A stretch of 64,000 nucleotides of DNA from Variovorax sp. J22G73 (GCF_030317035.1 NZ_JASZYK010000019.1:61475-125474), one strand, 5' to 3'. Numbered from the stretch's first letter, positions 8,264-19,025 are shown. Program-made: numbers and translations. Notes: a model not told the origin generated them from the letters alone.

Positions 8264-9773
8264 GAGCGATGAGCTCCTCTTCTGTGAGACGGTCCGCGTC
8301 CAGCGTGGCAACCAGCCTGCCCGCGCGCATCACCGCGACGCGGTGGCACAGGCCGATCAGCTCCATCAGCTCGGACGAGACGACGATCACCGCGAGCCCT
8401 TCGCGGGCGAGTCGCTGGATCAGGAAATAGATGTCGCGCTTGGCGCCCACGTCCACGCCGCGCGTGGGCTCGTCGAGCACCACCACCTTCGGTTGCGGCT
8501 GCAGCACCTTGGCGAGCGCGAGCTTCTGCTGGTTGCCGCCGGACAGCGACGAGGCCTTCACCTCGAGAGAGCCGGTGCGAATGCCGTAGTCCTTCACCGC
8601 CTCGGCCAGCGCGCCGCGCTCGGCCTCGGGCTGCAGCCAGGGCTGGGCGTAGCGCTCCAGCGCCATCAGCGTGAGGTTCTGGCGCAGGCCGAAGTTGACG
8701 TGCAGGCCCTTGCCCTTGCGGTCTTCGCTGAGGTACGTGAGGCCGTGCCTGGCCGCGTCGCGCGGGTTGCGCCAGCCTCCGGCGCCGGGCACGGGCTTGC
8801 CGAGCATCTCGACCTTGCCGCTCGCGGGGCGAAGGCCGAGCAGGCCTTCGAAGAGTTCGGTGCGTCCCGCGCCCACGAGGCCTGCGAAACCGAGGATCTC
8901 TCCGGGGCGCACCTCGAAGCTCGCGTCCTGCGCCCAGCCGGGCACGTTGAAATTGCGCACGCGCATGGCGGGAGCGTCCGCGGCCACGACGAGGTCGCGC
9001 GGCGGATACAGGTCGGCCAGCTCGCGGCCCACCATCAGGTTGGCCATCTGGTGGCGCGTGACGTCCGGCGTGGGCGAGCGCGCGACGAAGCGGCCGTCGC
9101 GCATCACGATGACCTCGTCGGTCACCTGCTCCACCTCGTCGAGCTTGTGCGAGATGTAGACGATGGTCACGCCGTCGGCGCGCAGCTGCGCGATGAGCTT
9201 GAACAGGCGCTCGGTCTCGCCGGGCGTGAGCGTGGCGGTGGGCTCGTCCATGATGAGCAGGCGCGCGCGGCGGGCGATGGCCTTCGCGATTTCCACGAGC
9301 TGCTTCTCCGCGACGATGAGCTTGCGCACCTTGGTGCGCGGCTCGACCTGCAGGCCGACGGCCGCGAGCGCGGCGGCGGCTTCGCGCTCCATCGACACGT
9401 CGTCGAGCAGCCAGCCCTTTTTCTTTTCATGGCCCAGGAAGATGTTCTGGGCGACGCTCAGGTCTTCGGCAAGGTTGAACTCCTGGTGGATCAGCACGAT
9501 GCCCAGCGCTTCGGCGTCGCGCGAGCTGCTGAACTGCTGCGGCTGGCCGTTGATGCGCAACGCGCCGCCCGTGAGCTGTTCGTAGCCCGCGAGGATCTTC
9601 ATCAGCGTGGACTTGCCCGCGCCGTTCTCACCGAGCAGCCCGTACACGCGGCCGGGCGAAAGCGCGAAGCTCACGCCGTGCAGCACCTGCACCGGGCCGA
9701 AGGCCTTCACCACGCCGTCGAACTCCACGGCCACGCTGCCCTTGTTCGCGTTGCCTTTGTTGTCTGCGTTCAT
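8220..9773 (-). CDS. Sugar ABC transporter ATP-binding protein (RbsA/MglA-like)
   Basis: 517 residues with two fused ABC domains, as is usual for ribose-type importers. The first has Walker A GENGAGKST and Walker B LLIMDEPTATLT. The second has signature LSGGNQQKLALAK and Walker B VVVLDEPTRGVD; its Walker A position reads GLVGAGRTE, the typical degenerate form. The start MNADNKGN at 9773 overlaps the ROK stop as ATGA. The gene order ROK, ATPase, permease, binding protein, dehydrogenase indicates one regulated uptake operon. Confidence 0.94.
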   Translation of the reverse strand: MNADNKGNANKGSVAVEFDGVVKAFGPVQVLHGVSFALSPGRVYGLLGENGAGKSTLMKILAGYEQLTGGALRINGQPQQFSSSRDAEALGIVLIHQEFNLAEDLSVAQNIFLGHEKKKGWLLDDVSMEREAAAALAAVGLQVEPRTKVRKLIVAEKQLVEIAKAIARRARLLIMDEPTATLTPGETERLFKLIAQLRADGVTIVYISHKLDEVEQVTDEVIVMRDGRFVARSPTPDVTRHQMANLMVGRELADLYPPRDLVVAADAPAMRVRNFNVPGWAQDASFEVRPGEILGFAGLVGAGRTELFEGLLGLRPASGKVEMLGKPVPGAGGWRNPRDAARHGLTYLSEDRKGKGLHVNFGLRQNLTLMALERYAQPWLQPEAERGALAEAVKDYGIRTGSLEVKASSLSGGNQQKLALAKVLQPQPKVVVLDEPTRGVDVGAKRDIYFLIQRLAREGLAVIVVSSELMELIGLCHRVAVMRAGRLVATLDADRLTEEELIAHATGTADTPIDTAA

Positions 9774-10972
9774 GGCGCCACTCCGCGGACCTTCAACGTT
9801 TCGTGCATCGCCAGCACGCCGGCGCCGATCAGCCCGCCCTGCATGCCCAGCGGCGTGTATTGGATTTCGAGGTGCCGCGTCGACAGCGCGAGCGAGCGCT
9901 GGTACACGCTCTGGCGCACGGCGGCGAGAAACAGCGGCCCGATGCGCGTGATGCCGCCGCCGATGAACACGTGCGACGGATTGAAGAAGTTCACCACCGA
10001 CGCGAGCATCTGCCCGATGAGGCCGCCGGCGCGCTGGATGATGCCGTTGGCCGCGGTGTCGCCGCCGCGGCTGGCCTGGCCCACGTCGATGGCGTCGATG
10101 CGGCCGTGCACGCGCAGGCATTCGGCCAGCGCCGCGCTCTCGCCGGCTTCGGCCGCCTGCACGGCCATGCGCGTGATGGCGGGGCCGGCCGCCATCGCTT
10201 CGACGCAGCCGAGGTTGCCGCAGTGGCAGCGCGGGCCTTCCTGGTCCACGCAGATGTGGCCCACGTCGCCGGCCGAGCCGGCCGCGCCGCGGTACACCTC
10301 GCCGTGGCACACGATGCCGCAGCCGATGCCGGTGCCGATCTTGATGACCAGGAAGTTGTTCAGCGAACGCTTCAGCCGCCACAGCTCGCCGAGCGCCATG
10401 AGGTTGACGTCGTTGTCGACGAACACGGGCGCGGCGTAGTCCTCGCGCAGGTAGTCGCGGATCGAGAAGCTGTCCCACGCCGGCATCAGCGGCGGGTTCA
10501 CCAGCTGGCCGATCTCGAAGTTCACGGGGCCGGGCACGCCGATGCCGATGCCCAGCACGTCCTTGGCGCTGGCGCCGCAGCGCGCGAGCAGTTCGCGCAT
10601 GAGAGTGCGCACGCGGGCCAGCAGCACGGCCGGGCCGTCGCGCACGTCGGCAGGTTCGTCGTGCTGGGCGAGCACGCCCAGGTCGGGGCTGAGCACGGCC
10701 ACGTCGAGGCTGGTGGCGCCGATGTCGATGCCCACGAGCACGCCGAGGGCGGCATTCAGCTGGAGGTTTTCGGCGCGGCGACCGCCCGAGGAACGTTGCA
10801 GGCCAGCTTCGGCCAGCAGGCCCTGGTCGATCAGGCCGGCGATGAGGCCGTTGGCCTTGCTCTTGGAAAAACCGAGCTGTTCGGCCATGGCATGGCGCGA
10901 GCCGCCGGCCGACCAGAAGGTCGTTTCCAGCAGGCGCATTTCATCGGCAGTGATGCCACTCCAACGTGCCAC
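9770..10972 (-). CDS. ROK family transcriptional regulator/sugar kinase
   Basis: 400 residues. An N-terminal winged-helix segment (about 25-60, SRHAMAEQLGFSKSKANGL) is followed by a ROK sugar-kinase-like domain: GIDIGATSLDVAVL as the phosphate loop, GIGIGVPGPV, and the zinc motif RCHCGNLGCVEA. The His-containing box reads DVGH. Regulators of this type repress sugar genes until the sugar binds. It heads the sugar transport operon, and its stop overlaps the ATPase start as ATGA, so it probably autoregulates the operon from the dyad just upstream. Confidence 0.92.
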   Translation of the reverse strand: MARWSGITADEMRLLETTFWSAGGSRHAMAEQLGFSKSKANGLIAGLIDQGLLAEAGLQRSSGGRRAENLQLNAALGVLVGIDIGATSLDVAVLSPDLGVLAQHDEPADVRDGPAVLLARVRTLMRELLARCGASAKDVLGIGIGVPGPVNFEIGQLVNPPLMPAWDSFSIRDYLREDYAAPVFVDNDVNLMALGELWRLKRSLNNFLVIKIGTGIGCGIVCHGEVYRGAAGSAGDVGHICVDQEGPRCHCGNLGCVEAMAAGPAITRMAVQAAEAGESAALAECLRVHGRIDAIDVGQASRGGDTAANGIIQRAGGLIGQMLASVVNFFNPSHVFIGGGITRIGPLFLAAVRQSVYQRSLALSTRHLEIQYTPLGMQGGLIGAGVLAMHETLKVRGVAP

Positions 10973-11027
10973 GCGTCTTGTCTCCGTGTTCTTTTGCTGT
11001 CTTCGCCGCGAATACTAGGGGCAGGGC

Positions 11028-11047
11028 TTCAGCCAGACAAGGCTGAA
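11028..11047. promoter_or_regulatory. Dyad upstream of the ROK operon, candidate operator
   Basis: TTCAGCC and GGCTGAA, perfect 7-bp arms 6 bp apart, lie 56 bp upstream of the ROK start and downstream of the atp terminator. An imperfect CTTCG/CGAAG dyad (11048-11070) adjoins it. The position fits an operator for the ROK regulator or a neighbouring activator; no -10/-35 pair was convincing. Confidence 0.45.
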
Positions 11048-11104
11048 CTTCGACCATATTCAGACCGAAGACGGTTTTGATTTCCCTGACAAAGCCCAGG
11101 CGCA

Positions 11105-11130
11105 AAAAAGCCGCCCGGAGGCGGCTTTTT
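11105..11130 (-). terminator. Terminator of the atp operon
   Basis: AAAAAGCCGCC and GGCGGCTTTTT arms around CGGA, 25 bp after the atpC stop. The A- and T-runs on both sides let it work in both directions. Confidence 0.9.
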
Positions 11131-11154
11131 AAGAAAGCAGAGCGTGTGCCGCTC

Positions 11155-11574
11155 TTACTTCTTCTGGCGGTACTTGCGCAGCGCGGCAATCTGCGCGGCC
11201 ATCACGGCCAGTTCCGACTGCGCCATCGCGATGTCGATGTCGCTCTTCGCGTTCTTCAGCGCTTCTTCGGCAGCCGCCTTGGCCTGGTTGGCCTTTTCGT
11301 CGTCGAGGTCCTTGCCGCGGATCGCGGTGTCGGACAGCACGGTGACGGCGTTCGGCTGCACTTCGAGAATGCCGCCGGCCACGAAGACAAACTCTTCCTT
11401 GCCGTCGGCCGTCTCGATGCGCACGGCGCCGGGGCGGATGCGCGTGATCAGCGGTGTGTGACGCGGATAGATGCCGAGCTCACCGGCTTCACCGGGCAGC
11501 GCGACGAACTTGGCTTCGCCCGAGAAGATCGACTCTTCCGCGCTGACCACGTCGACGTGAATGGTGTTTGCCAT
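11155..11574 (-). CDS. atpC: ATP synthase epsilon subunit
   Basis: 139 residues, normal length. The N-terminal beta-sandwich contains SGEAKFVALPGEAGELGIYPRHTPLIT and GGILEVQPNAVTVL, and the C-terminal helical hairpin is Ala/Lys-rich. It is part of the F1 central stalk, coupling rotation to catalysis and inhibiting ATP hydrolysis. It is the last gene of the atp operon, 18 bp after atpD and just before the terminator. Confidence 0.97.
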   Translation of the reverse strand: MANTIHVDVVSAEESIFSGEAKFVALPGEAGELGIYPRHTPLITRIRPGAVRIETADGKEEFVFVAGGILEVQPNAVTVLSDTAIRGKDLDDEKANQAKAAAEEALKNAKSDIDIAMAQSELAVMAAQIAALRKYRQKK

Positions 11575-11592
11575 CTGAGTTCCTATGTCGCC

Positions 11593-12993
11593 TTAGGCGA
11601 TTTTCTTGGCTTTTTCGAACGCTTCGTCGATGCCGCCGACCATGTAGAACGCTTGTTCCGGCAGGTGGTCGGCTTCGCCGTTCACGATCATCTTGAAACC
11701 ACGGATGGTTTCGGCCAGCGGCACGTACTTGCCGGGCGAGCCCGTGAACACTTCAGCCACGTGGAACGGCTGCGACAGGAAACGCTGGATCTTGCGAGCG
11801 CGGGCCACGGCCAGCTTGTCGTCCGGAGCCAGTTCGTCCATGCCCAGAATGGCGATGATGTCGCGCAGTTCCTTGTAGCGCTGCAGCGTGCCTTGCACGG
11901 CGCGGGCCACGTTGTAGTGCTCTTCGCCGACCACGTTCGGGTCGAGCTGGCGCGAGGTCGAGTCCAGCGGGTCCACGGCGGGGTAGATACCCAGCGAAGC
12001 GATGTCACGCGACAGCACCACGGTCGAGTCCAAGTGGGCGAAGGTGGTGGCGGGCGACGGGTCGGTCAAGTCGTCGGCAGGGACGTACACGGCCTGGATC
12101 GAGGTGATCGAGCCGACCTTGGTCGACGTGATGCGCTCTTGCAGGCGGCCCATTTCCTCGGCCAGCGTCGGCTGGTAGCCCACGGCGGAAGGCATGCGGC
12201 CCAGCAGTGCCGACACTTCGGTACCGGCCAGCGTGTAGCGGTAGATGTTGTCCACGAAGAACAGAACGTCACGGCCTTCGTCGCGGAACGACTCGGCGAT
12301 GGTCAGGCCGGTCAGCGCCACGCGCAGACGGTTGCCCGGGGGTTCGTTCATCTGGCCGTAGACCATGGCCACCTTCGAGTCTTCGAGCTTCTCGAGGTTC
12401 ACCACGCCGGAGTCGGCCATCTCGTGATAGAAGTCGTTGCCTTCGCGGGTACGTTCACCCACACCGGCGAACACCGACAAACCCGAGTGAGCCTTGGCGA
12501 TGTTGTTGATGAGTTCCATCATGTTCACGGTCTTGCCCACGCCGGCGCCGCCGAACAGGCCCACCTTGCCGCCCTTGGCGAACGGGCACACCAGGTCGAT
12601 CACCTTGATGCCGGTTTCCAGCAGGTCTTGCGAAGGCGACAGTTCGTCGTACGCGGGGGCCTTGCGGTGGATGGAGGCGGTGAGGTCCTGGCTGACCGGG
12701 CCGCGTTCGTCGATGGGCGAACCCAGCACGTCCATGATCCGGCCGAGCGTGGCCTTGCCGACGGGCACCGTGATGGGCGCGCCGGTGTTGGTCACGATCA
12801 GACCGCGGCGCAGGCCGTCGGACGAGCCCAGCGCAATGGTACGCACCACGCCGTCGCCGAGCTGTTGCTGGACTTCGAGAGTCAGCGCGCTGCCTTCGAA
12901 TTTCAAGGCGTCGTACACCTTGGGCATCTGGTCACGCGGGAACTCCACGTCGACCACGGCGCCGATACATTGGACAATTTTTCCTTCAGCCAT
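11593..12993 (-). CDS. atpD: ATP synthase beta subunit
   Basis: 466 residues, full length. It contains the catalytic Walker A loop GGAGVGKTVNMMELI, the GERTREGNDFYHEM segment with the catalytic glutamate, Walker B VLFFVDNIYRYT and the ATPase signature PAVDPLDSTS. It forms the three catalytic sites of F1. It lies third from the end of the atp block, separated from atpG by about 610 bp that hold a small lipoprotein gene, an unusual interruption. Confidence 0.98.
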   Translation of the reverse strand: MAEGKIVQCIGAVVDVEFPRDQMPKVYDALKFEGSALTLEVQQQLGDGVVRTIALGSSDGLRRGLIVTNTGAPITVPVGKATLGRIMDVLGSPIDERGPVSQDLTASIHRKAPAYDELSPSQDLLETGIKVIDLVCPFAKGGKVGLFGGAGVGKTVNMMELINNIAKAHSGLSVFAGVGERTREGNDFYHEMADSGVVNLEKLEDSKVAMVYGQMNEPPGNRLRVALTGLTIAESFRDEGRDVLFFVDNIYRYTLAGTEVSALLGRMPSAVGYQPTLAEEMGRLQERITSTKVGSITSIQAVYVPADDLTDPSPATTFAHLDSTVVLSRDIASLGIYPAVDPLDSTSRQLDPNVVGEEHYNVARAVQGTLQRYKELRDIIAILGMDELAPDDKLAVARARKIQRFLSQPFHVAEVFTGSPGKYVPLAETIRGFKMIVNGEADHLPEQAFYMVGGIDEAFEKAKKIA

Positions 12994-13115
12994 GGCGTTT
13001 CCTTCTGGATGGATCTCAATAAATTTGCGACAGGTTCTTGCAGAAGCGTCCTGGTGCCAAAACGGGCCGCTTTTGCAAGAATGCCGGACGGGCCGGCACC
13101 CTTGAATGGTTCAGA

Positions 13116-13517
13116 TCAGCACTTCATGGCCGTGGCTTGCGCCGCGAAGGCGTCCGAGGCAGCCTTGCAGGCCTGGCCCAGCGCAGCCTTGTCGGCACCC
13201 ATCGAAGCCCAGGTGGCCTTCGTCTGATCGAGACTCGACTTCATTGCATCGGCGGCAGCACCGCTTTGCGAAGAAACGCATGCCTGCACCTTGGCCAGGT
13301 AGTCGTTGCACTCTTGCGGCAGGTCGGCGGCCGAGGCCGTCGGGGCCGTTGCAGATGCAGCAGGGGTGGCCGGCGCTGCCGCGGGTTCCGGTGCGGCGGG
13401 AGCAGGCGCCGGCGCGGGTGCAGCGGCGGGAGCCGGTGCGGGCGCGGGCGCGTCTTCCTTCTTCGAGCACGCGGTCAACGCGGCGGCAATGGCCACCAGA
13501 GCAAGAATCTTCTTCAT
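13116..13517 (-). CDS. Small Ala/Pro-rich lipoprotein (DUF5339-like) inside the atp operon
   Basis: 133 residues. The start MKKILALV is chosen because it gives a lipoprotein signal peptide with lipobox LTAC (Cys17); the open frame runs 18 codons further upstream without reason. After the lipid anchor comes a long Ala/Pro linker (about 25-65). A C-terminal domain then holds four cysteines (PQECNDYLAKVQACV, LGQACKAA, and a C-terminal Cys), resembling DUF5339. The function is unknown; it is probably anchored in the envelope. It sits in the same direction between atpG and atpD, so it is likely co-transcribed with ATP synthase. Confidence 0.82.
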   Translation of the reverse strand: MKKILALVAIAAALTACSKKEDAPAPAPAPAAAPAPAPAPAAPEPAAAPATPAASATAPTASAADLPQECNDYLAKVQACVSSQSGAAADAMKSSLDQTKATWASMGADKAALGQACKAASDAFAAQATAMKC

Positions 13518-13605
13518 TTTTTTCGAGTCCCCTAAAAGTAGGCCTTGGATTACCGGGCGCGCAGAGCGCACCCGGCGGGCAATGCGGCCTGTTGCATCGC
13601 CTTGA

Positions 13606-14481
13606 TCACACGCCTGCAGCAGCGGCCGCGCCGGACACGATTTCGGAGAGTTCCTTCGTGATGCCGGCCTGACGGGTCTTGTTGTAGACCAGCTTCAGTT
13701 CGCTGATCACGTTGCCCGCGTTGTCGGTCGCCGCCTTCATGGCCACCATGCGCGCCGAATGCTCGGACGCCATGTTCTCGGCCACGGCCTGGTACACCAG
13801 CGACTCTACGTAGCGCACCAGCAGCTCGTCGATCACGCTTTGCGCGTCGGGTTCGTAGATGTAGTCCCACGAATGATGTCCCGACTCGGTTTGCAGCGTC
13901 TCGGCCTTCAGCGGCAGCAGTTGCTCCACCATCGGCTCTTGCTTGATGGTGTTGATGAACTTCGTGTAGCACAGGTACACCGCCGACAGCTTGCCTTCGG
14001 CATAGGCGTCCAGCAGCGTCTTGACAGGCCCGATGAGCTTGTCGAGATGCGGCGTGTCGCCCAACTGCGTCACATGGGCCACCACGCGGGCGCCGATGCG
14101 ATTCAGGAAGCCCAGGCCCTTGCTGCCGATGGCCACCGACTCGACCACATTGCCGGCAGACTGCGCTTCGCGCAGCTTGATCGTGACGGCACGCAGCAGG
14201 TTGGTGTTCAAGCCGCCGCACAGGCCCTTGTCGCTGGTCACGATGATGAAACCGACGCCCTTGGCCTCGGTCGTCTTCATGAACGCGTGGGTGTACTCCG
14301 GGTTCGCCTTGCCAAGGTTGGCCGCGATGTTGCGGATCTTTTCGCTGTAGGGGCGAGCGGCGCGCATGCGTTCCTGCGCCTTGCGCATCTTGGAAACCGA
14401 GACCATTTCCATGGCCTTGGTGATCTTCTTGGTGTTTTCCACCGATTTGATCTTGCCGCGGATTTCCTTACCAGCTGCCAT
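13606..14481 (-). CDS. atpG: ATP synthase gamma subunit
   Basis: 291 residues. The N-terminus AAGKEIRGKIKSVENTKKITKAMEMV and the C-terminal MKAATDNAGNVISELKLVYNKTRQAGITKEL are the conserved coiled-coil ends of the rotor shaft. SDKGLCGGLN is the conserved middle motif. It lies 33 bp downstream of atpA and is followed by the lipoprotein gene instead of atpD. Confidence 0.97.
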   Translation of the reverse strand: MAAGKEIRGKIKSVENTKKITKAMEMVSVSKMRKAQERMRAARPYSEKIRNIAANLGKANPEYTHAFMKTTEAKGVGFIIVTSDKGLCGGLNTNLLRAVTIKLREAQSAGNVVESVAIGSKGLGFLNRIGARVVAHVTQLGDTPHLDKLIGPVKTLLDAYAEGKLSAVYLCYTKFINTIKQEPMVEQLLPLKAETLQTESGHHSWDYIYEPDAQSVIDELLVRYVESLVYQAVAENMASEHSARMVAMKAATDNAGNVISELKLVYNKTRQAGITKELSEIVSGAAAAAGV

Positions 14482-14514
14482 GAGAGCTCCTTCTTGCGTC
14501 GATCAAGGCGTCGA

Positions 14515-16068
<1,554 letters not shown>

Positions 16069-16106
16069 GACTCTTTCCTTCTTTCTTTGTAAGGCGATGG
16101 AGACCG

Positions 16107-16637
16107 TCAGGCCGCCAGCGCAACTTTCATTTGTTCAAGGCGCGCTTTGACGGAGGTGTCGAGCACCTCGTCGCCGACCACCACACGAATGCCACCGATC
16201 AGTTCCGGCTCTTGCTGGACCGTGACCTGGAGCTTGCGGCCGAAGCGCTTTTCGAGCGCGGCCGACACGGTGGCCAGGGCCGCCGCGTCGATCGGGAAGG
16301 CGCTGTAGACCACGGCGTCGGACGAACCGCTTTTCGCGTTGGCCAGTGCCCGGAACTGCTTCGCAATTTCCGGCAGCACCGAAAAACGCCCGTTCTCGAG
16401 CAGCGCGGCCAGGAAGTTCTGGGCAGGAGCGGCCAGCGGTGCACCGAATGCACCGACGACCACGCCGATCACCTGTTCGGCCGTGGCCTTGGGGTTGTCG
16501 GCGAACTGCTGGAGCTCCGGATTGGCCGCGATGGCGGCAACCTTTTCGAGCCAGGCGCTGGTTCCGGCGACGTCGGACGACGACGCCTTGAAGAGCGCCT
16601 CGGCGTAGGGGCGTGCAATGGTGGCGAGTTCTGCCAT
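16107..16637 (-). CDS. atpH: ATP synthase delta subunit
   Basis: 176 residues, standard length. The N-terminal domain begins ELATIARPYAEALFK, the family signature, and the C-terminal IRVVVGDEVLDTSVKARLEQMK is also conserved. It joins F1 to the b-subunit peripheral stalk. It lies 8 bp after atpF and 38 bp before atpA. Confidence 0.97.
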   Translation of the reverse strand: MAELATIARPYAEALFKASSSDVAGTSAWLEKVAAIAANPELQQFADNPKATAEQVIGVVVGAFGAPLAAPAQNFLAALLENGRFSVLPEIAKQFRALANAKSGSSDAVVYSAFPIDAAALATVSAALEKRFGRKLQVTVQQEPELIGGIRVVVGDEVLDTSVKARLEQMKVALAA

Positions 16638-16645
16638 GGCTTCTA

Positions 16646-17116
16646 TCAGAGTTCGGTCTGCAGACGGGCGAGCAAATCGGCGTGGACGCCTGCATTCACT
16701 TCCTTGCGCAGAATCTGCTCTGCGCCCTTGACGGCCAGTGCGGCAACCTGCTCGCGCAGTGCTTCACGGGCCTTCAGTGCCTGCTGGTCGGCTTCTACGC
16801 GTGCGGCTGCAACGATCTTGTTGCCTTCCTCGGTCGCGCGGGCCTTGGCCTCTTCAACGATGGCCTGGGCGCGACGTTCGGCGTCGGCAAGACGCTGTGC
16901 GGACTCGTTGCGTGCCTGGCCCAGTTCGGCTTCCACGCGCTTGTTGGCGGCGGTCAGCTCGGACTTGGCCTTGTCGGCGGCAGCGAGGCCTTCGGCGATC
17001 TTCGCAGCGCGGTCGTCCAGCGCTTTCGCGATCGGCGGCCACACGTACTTCATCGTGAACCCGACCAAGATCAGGAAGACGATCATCTGAACGATCAGGG
17101 TACCGGTAATGCTCAC
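16646..17116 (-). CDS. atpF: ATP synthase subunit b
   Basis: 156 residues. One N-terminal membrane helix (about 8-26) is followed by a long, charged, Ala-rich coiled coil (KALDDRAAKIAEGLAAADKAK onwards) as in the peripheral stalk. It is located between atpE and atpH. Confidence 0.97.
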   Translation of the reverse strand: MSITGTLIVQMIVFLILVGFTMKYVWPPIAKALDDRAAKIAEGLAAADKAKSELTAANKRVEAELGQARNESAQRLADAERRAQAIVEEAKARATEEGNKIVAAARVEADQQALKAREALREQVAALAVKGAEQILRKEVNAGVHADLLARLQTEL

Positions 17117-17198
17117 TTTTCACCCTCTCTATGGGATTGAATCGAAGCCATTCGCTAGAGGCTCTAGGGAACGACGACGCAGGTCCGACGAGAAAGAC

Positions 17199-17462
17199 TT
17201 ACTTCGGCAGGTTGGCGATCTGAGCCAGGAACGGGTTGGCCGTTGCGAACCACAGAGCGATACCGGTGCCGATAATGAAAGCGGCGTCGATCAGACCAGC
17301 CAGCAGGAACATCTTGGTTTGAAGTTCGCCCATGAGTTCAGGCTGACGTGCGGCCGACTCGAGGTACTTGCTGCCCATGATGCCGATGCCGATACATGCG
17401 CCCACAGCGCCCAGACCGATGATCAGGCCGGCGGCCAGTGCAACAAAGCTAATAACTTCCAT
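17199..17462 (-). CDS. atpE: ATP synthase subunit c
   Basis: 87 residues forming the two-helix c-ring hairpin. The glycine-rich first helix is GLGAVGACIGIGIMG, the polar loop ARQPEL, and the proton-binding acid is Asp59 in LLAGLIDAAFIIG. An aspartate with no sodium-site pattern indicates proton coupling. Confidence 0.97.
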   Translation of the reverse strand: MEVISFVALAAGLIIGLGAVGACIGIGIMGSKYLESAARQPELMGELQTKMFLLAGLIDAAFIIGTGIALWFATANPFLAQIANLPK

Positions 17463-17522
17463 GATGACTCCTAGAGGACTTTGGTTGAAGAGAAAACAAA
17501 AAACAGAAACGAAAACTGATGA

Positions 17523-18392
17523 TCAGTGGTGATCGTGGGCCTGGCCGATGTAGACCAGCGTCAGCATCATGAACACGAAGGCTTGCAACGTGATGATCAG
17601 GATGTGGAAGATGGCCCAGGCCGTGCCCGCGATGATGTGGCCGACGGCCAGGCCGATGCCGGTGGCCGACACGGACCAGGCACCGCCCATCAAGGCGATC
17701 AGCAGGAAGATCAGTTCACCGGCGTACATGTTGCCGAACAACCGCATGCCGTGCGAGACCGTCTTGGCGACGAACTCGATCATCTGCATGGCGAAGTTGA
17801 AGGGGTACAGCGCCCAGTGGTTGCCGAAGGGTGCGGTGAACAGCTCGTGGATCCAGCCGCCAGCGCCCTTGATCTTGATGTTGTAGTAGATGCAGATCAG
17901 CAGCACGGCCACCGACATGCCCATGGTCACCGAGAGGTCGGCGGTGGGCACGACGCGCAGGTAGGCGTGGTGCGGGTCTTCACCGGCGATGCCGAAAATC
18001 TTGGCCCAGATCGCCGGGAACAAATCCACCGGGAACAAGTCCATTGCATTGAGCAGGAAGATCCACACGAAGATCGTCAGCGCCAGCGGGGCGACGAACT
18101 TGCGGCTCGTGGCGTTGTGGACGATGCCCTTGGCCTGCTGGTCGACCATTTCGACGAGCAGTTCGACAGCCGCTTGAAAACGGCCGGGAACACCCGAAGT
18201 AGCCTTGCGGGCAGCCAGCCAGAGCAGCCAGCAACCCAGGATGCCGAGCATGATCGAGAAGAACAGCGAATCGAAATTGAAAACAGTCAGGTCCGCAACA
18301 CCTCCAGGCTTGGAGCTTTGCAGGTGCGTCAAGTGGTGAACGATGTATTCACCCGCGGTCTGACCATGTTCCGCAGCGTTTTCAGCAGCCAT
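17523..18392 (-). CDS. atpB: ATP synthase subunit a
   Basis: 289 residues, integral membrane protein of Fo. The conserved MRLFGNMYAGELIFLL segment carries the essential arginine of the proton channel; AMDLFPVD and the C-terminal LQAFVFMMLTLVYIGQAHDHH match the family. It follows atpI with a 4-bp gap and precedes atpE. Confidence 0.97.
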   Translation of the reverse strand: MAAENAAEHGQTAGEYIVHHLTHLQSSKPGGVADLTVFNFDSLFFSIMLGILGCWLLWLAARKATSGVPGRFQAAVELLVEMVDQQAKGIVHNATSRKFVAPLALTIFVWIFLLNAMDLFPVDLFPAIWAKIFGIAGEDPHHAYLRVVPTADLSVTMGMSVAVLLICIYYNIKIKGAGGWIHELFTAPFGNHWALYPFNFAMQMIEFVAKTVSHGMRLFGNMYAGELIFLLIALMGGAWSVSATGIGLAVGHIIAGTAWAIFHILIITLQAFVFMMLTLVYIGQAHDHH

Positions 18393-18396
18393 TCCG

Positions 18397-18882
18397 TTAC
18401 TCGTCTCTCTGTTTCCGGCGCCGGGGCGAGAACATCACCGCCAACCAGGCCGCCTTCATTGTCACCACCAGGCCGACCAGCATTGCTGGCCAGCTCAGCG
18501 CCGTAATCAGCCTTGGCGCAGCGATCAGCATCGCCACCGACAAGGCCATCTTGACCATTTCCCACAGGAAGAATCCGAACACCGCAGTGCCCGGATTCAA
18601 GGAAGAAAACCGGCCGGTCAGCCCGCGTGCAAAGACCGCCGATGGAACAACCACCGCGATCGCACCGTAAGCGGCGGACCAACCCAGATTTTGCCTCCCC
18701 GTCAGTCCCCAGATGGCCAAAGCCACCACCAGACCGACAGCCAACTGACCCGCGACCACCCGCCAGGGGGAGATCGAAGGGTTCTTTGCTCGCAGTTCAC
18801 GCGCCTGCTCGGCGGTCAACGGCTTGAATTCTGCGTCGAGGTCTTCAGCGACCTCCGTGTCTTGTCCGGCGATTGTTTTCAT
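18397..18882 (-). CDS. atpI: ATP synthase assembly protein I
   Basis: 161 residues. The start MKTIAGQD at 18882 is preferred over an upstream one, which would read through the promoter. The N-terminus is charged and cytosolic, then four membrane helices follow (around 55-75, 80-100, 112-135, 138-155), matching the UncI family that assists c-ring assembly. It is the first gene of the operon. Confidence 0.85.
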   Translation of the reverse strand: MKTIAGQDTEVAEDLDAEFKPLTAEQARELRAKNPSISPWRVVAGQLAVGLVVALAIWGLTGRQNLGWSAAYGAIAVVVPSAVFARGLTGRFSSLNPGTAVFGFFLWEMVKMALSVAMLIAAPRLITALSWPAMLVGLVVTMKAAWLAVMFSPRRRKQRDE

Positions 18883-18927
18883 TTCGAATGAAGCCCGGAT
18901 GACGACCCAGAATCTACAAAGCCATTG

Positions 18928-18933
18928 ATTATA
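18928..18933 (-). promoter_or_regulatory. -10 element of the atp operon promoter
   Basis: A perfect TATAAT reads on the minus strand 46 bp before the atpI start. No good -35 hexamer is present at 16-18 bp, so the promoter may depend on an activator or an upstream AT-rich stretch. Confidence 0.55.
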
Positions 18934-19025
18934 AGTAAAAACCCAAGCGCTCCCGCCATCCGACGTGTCGCGCATGCAAATCGGCACCCGATTCCCTGAC
19001 GCGAACCCGACGATGCACTGCCAAC

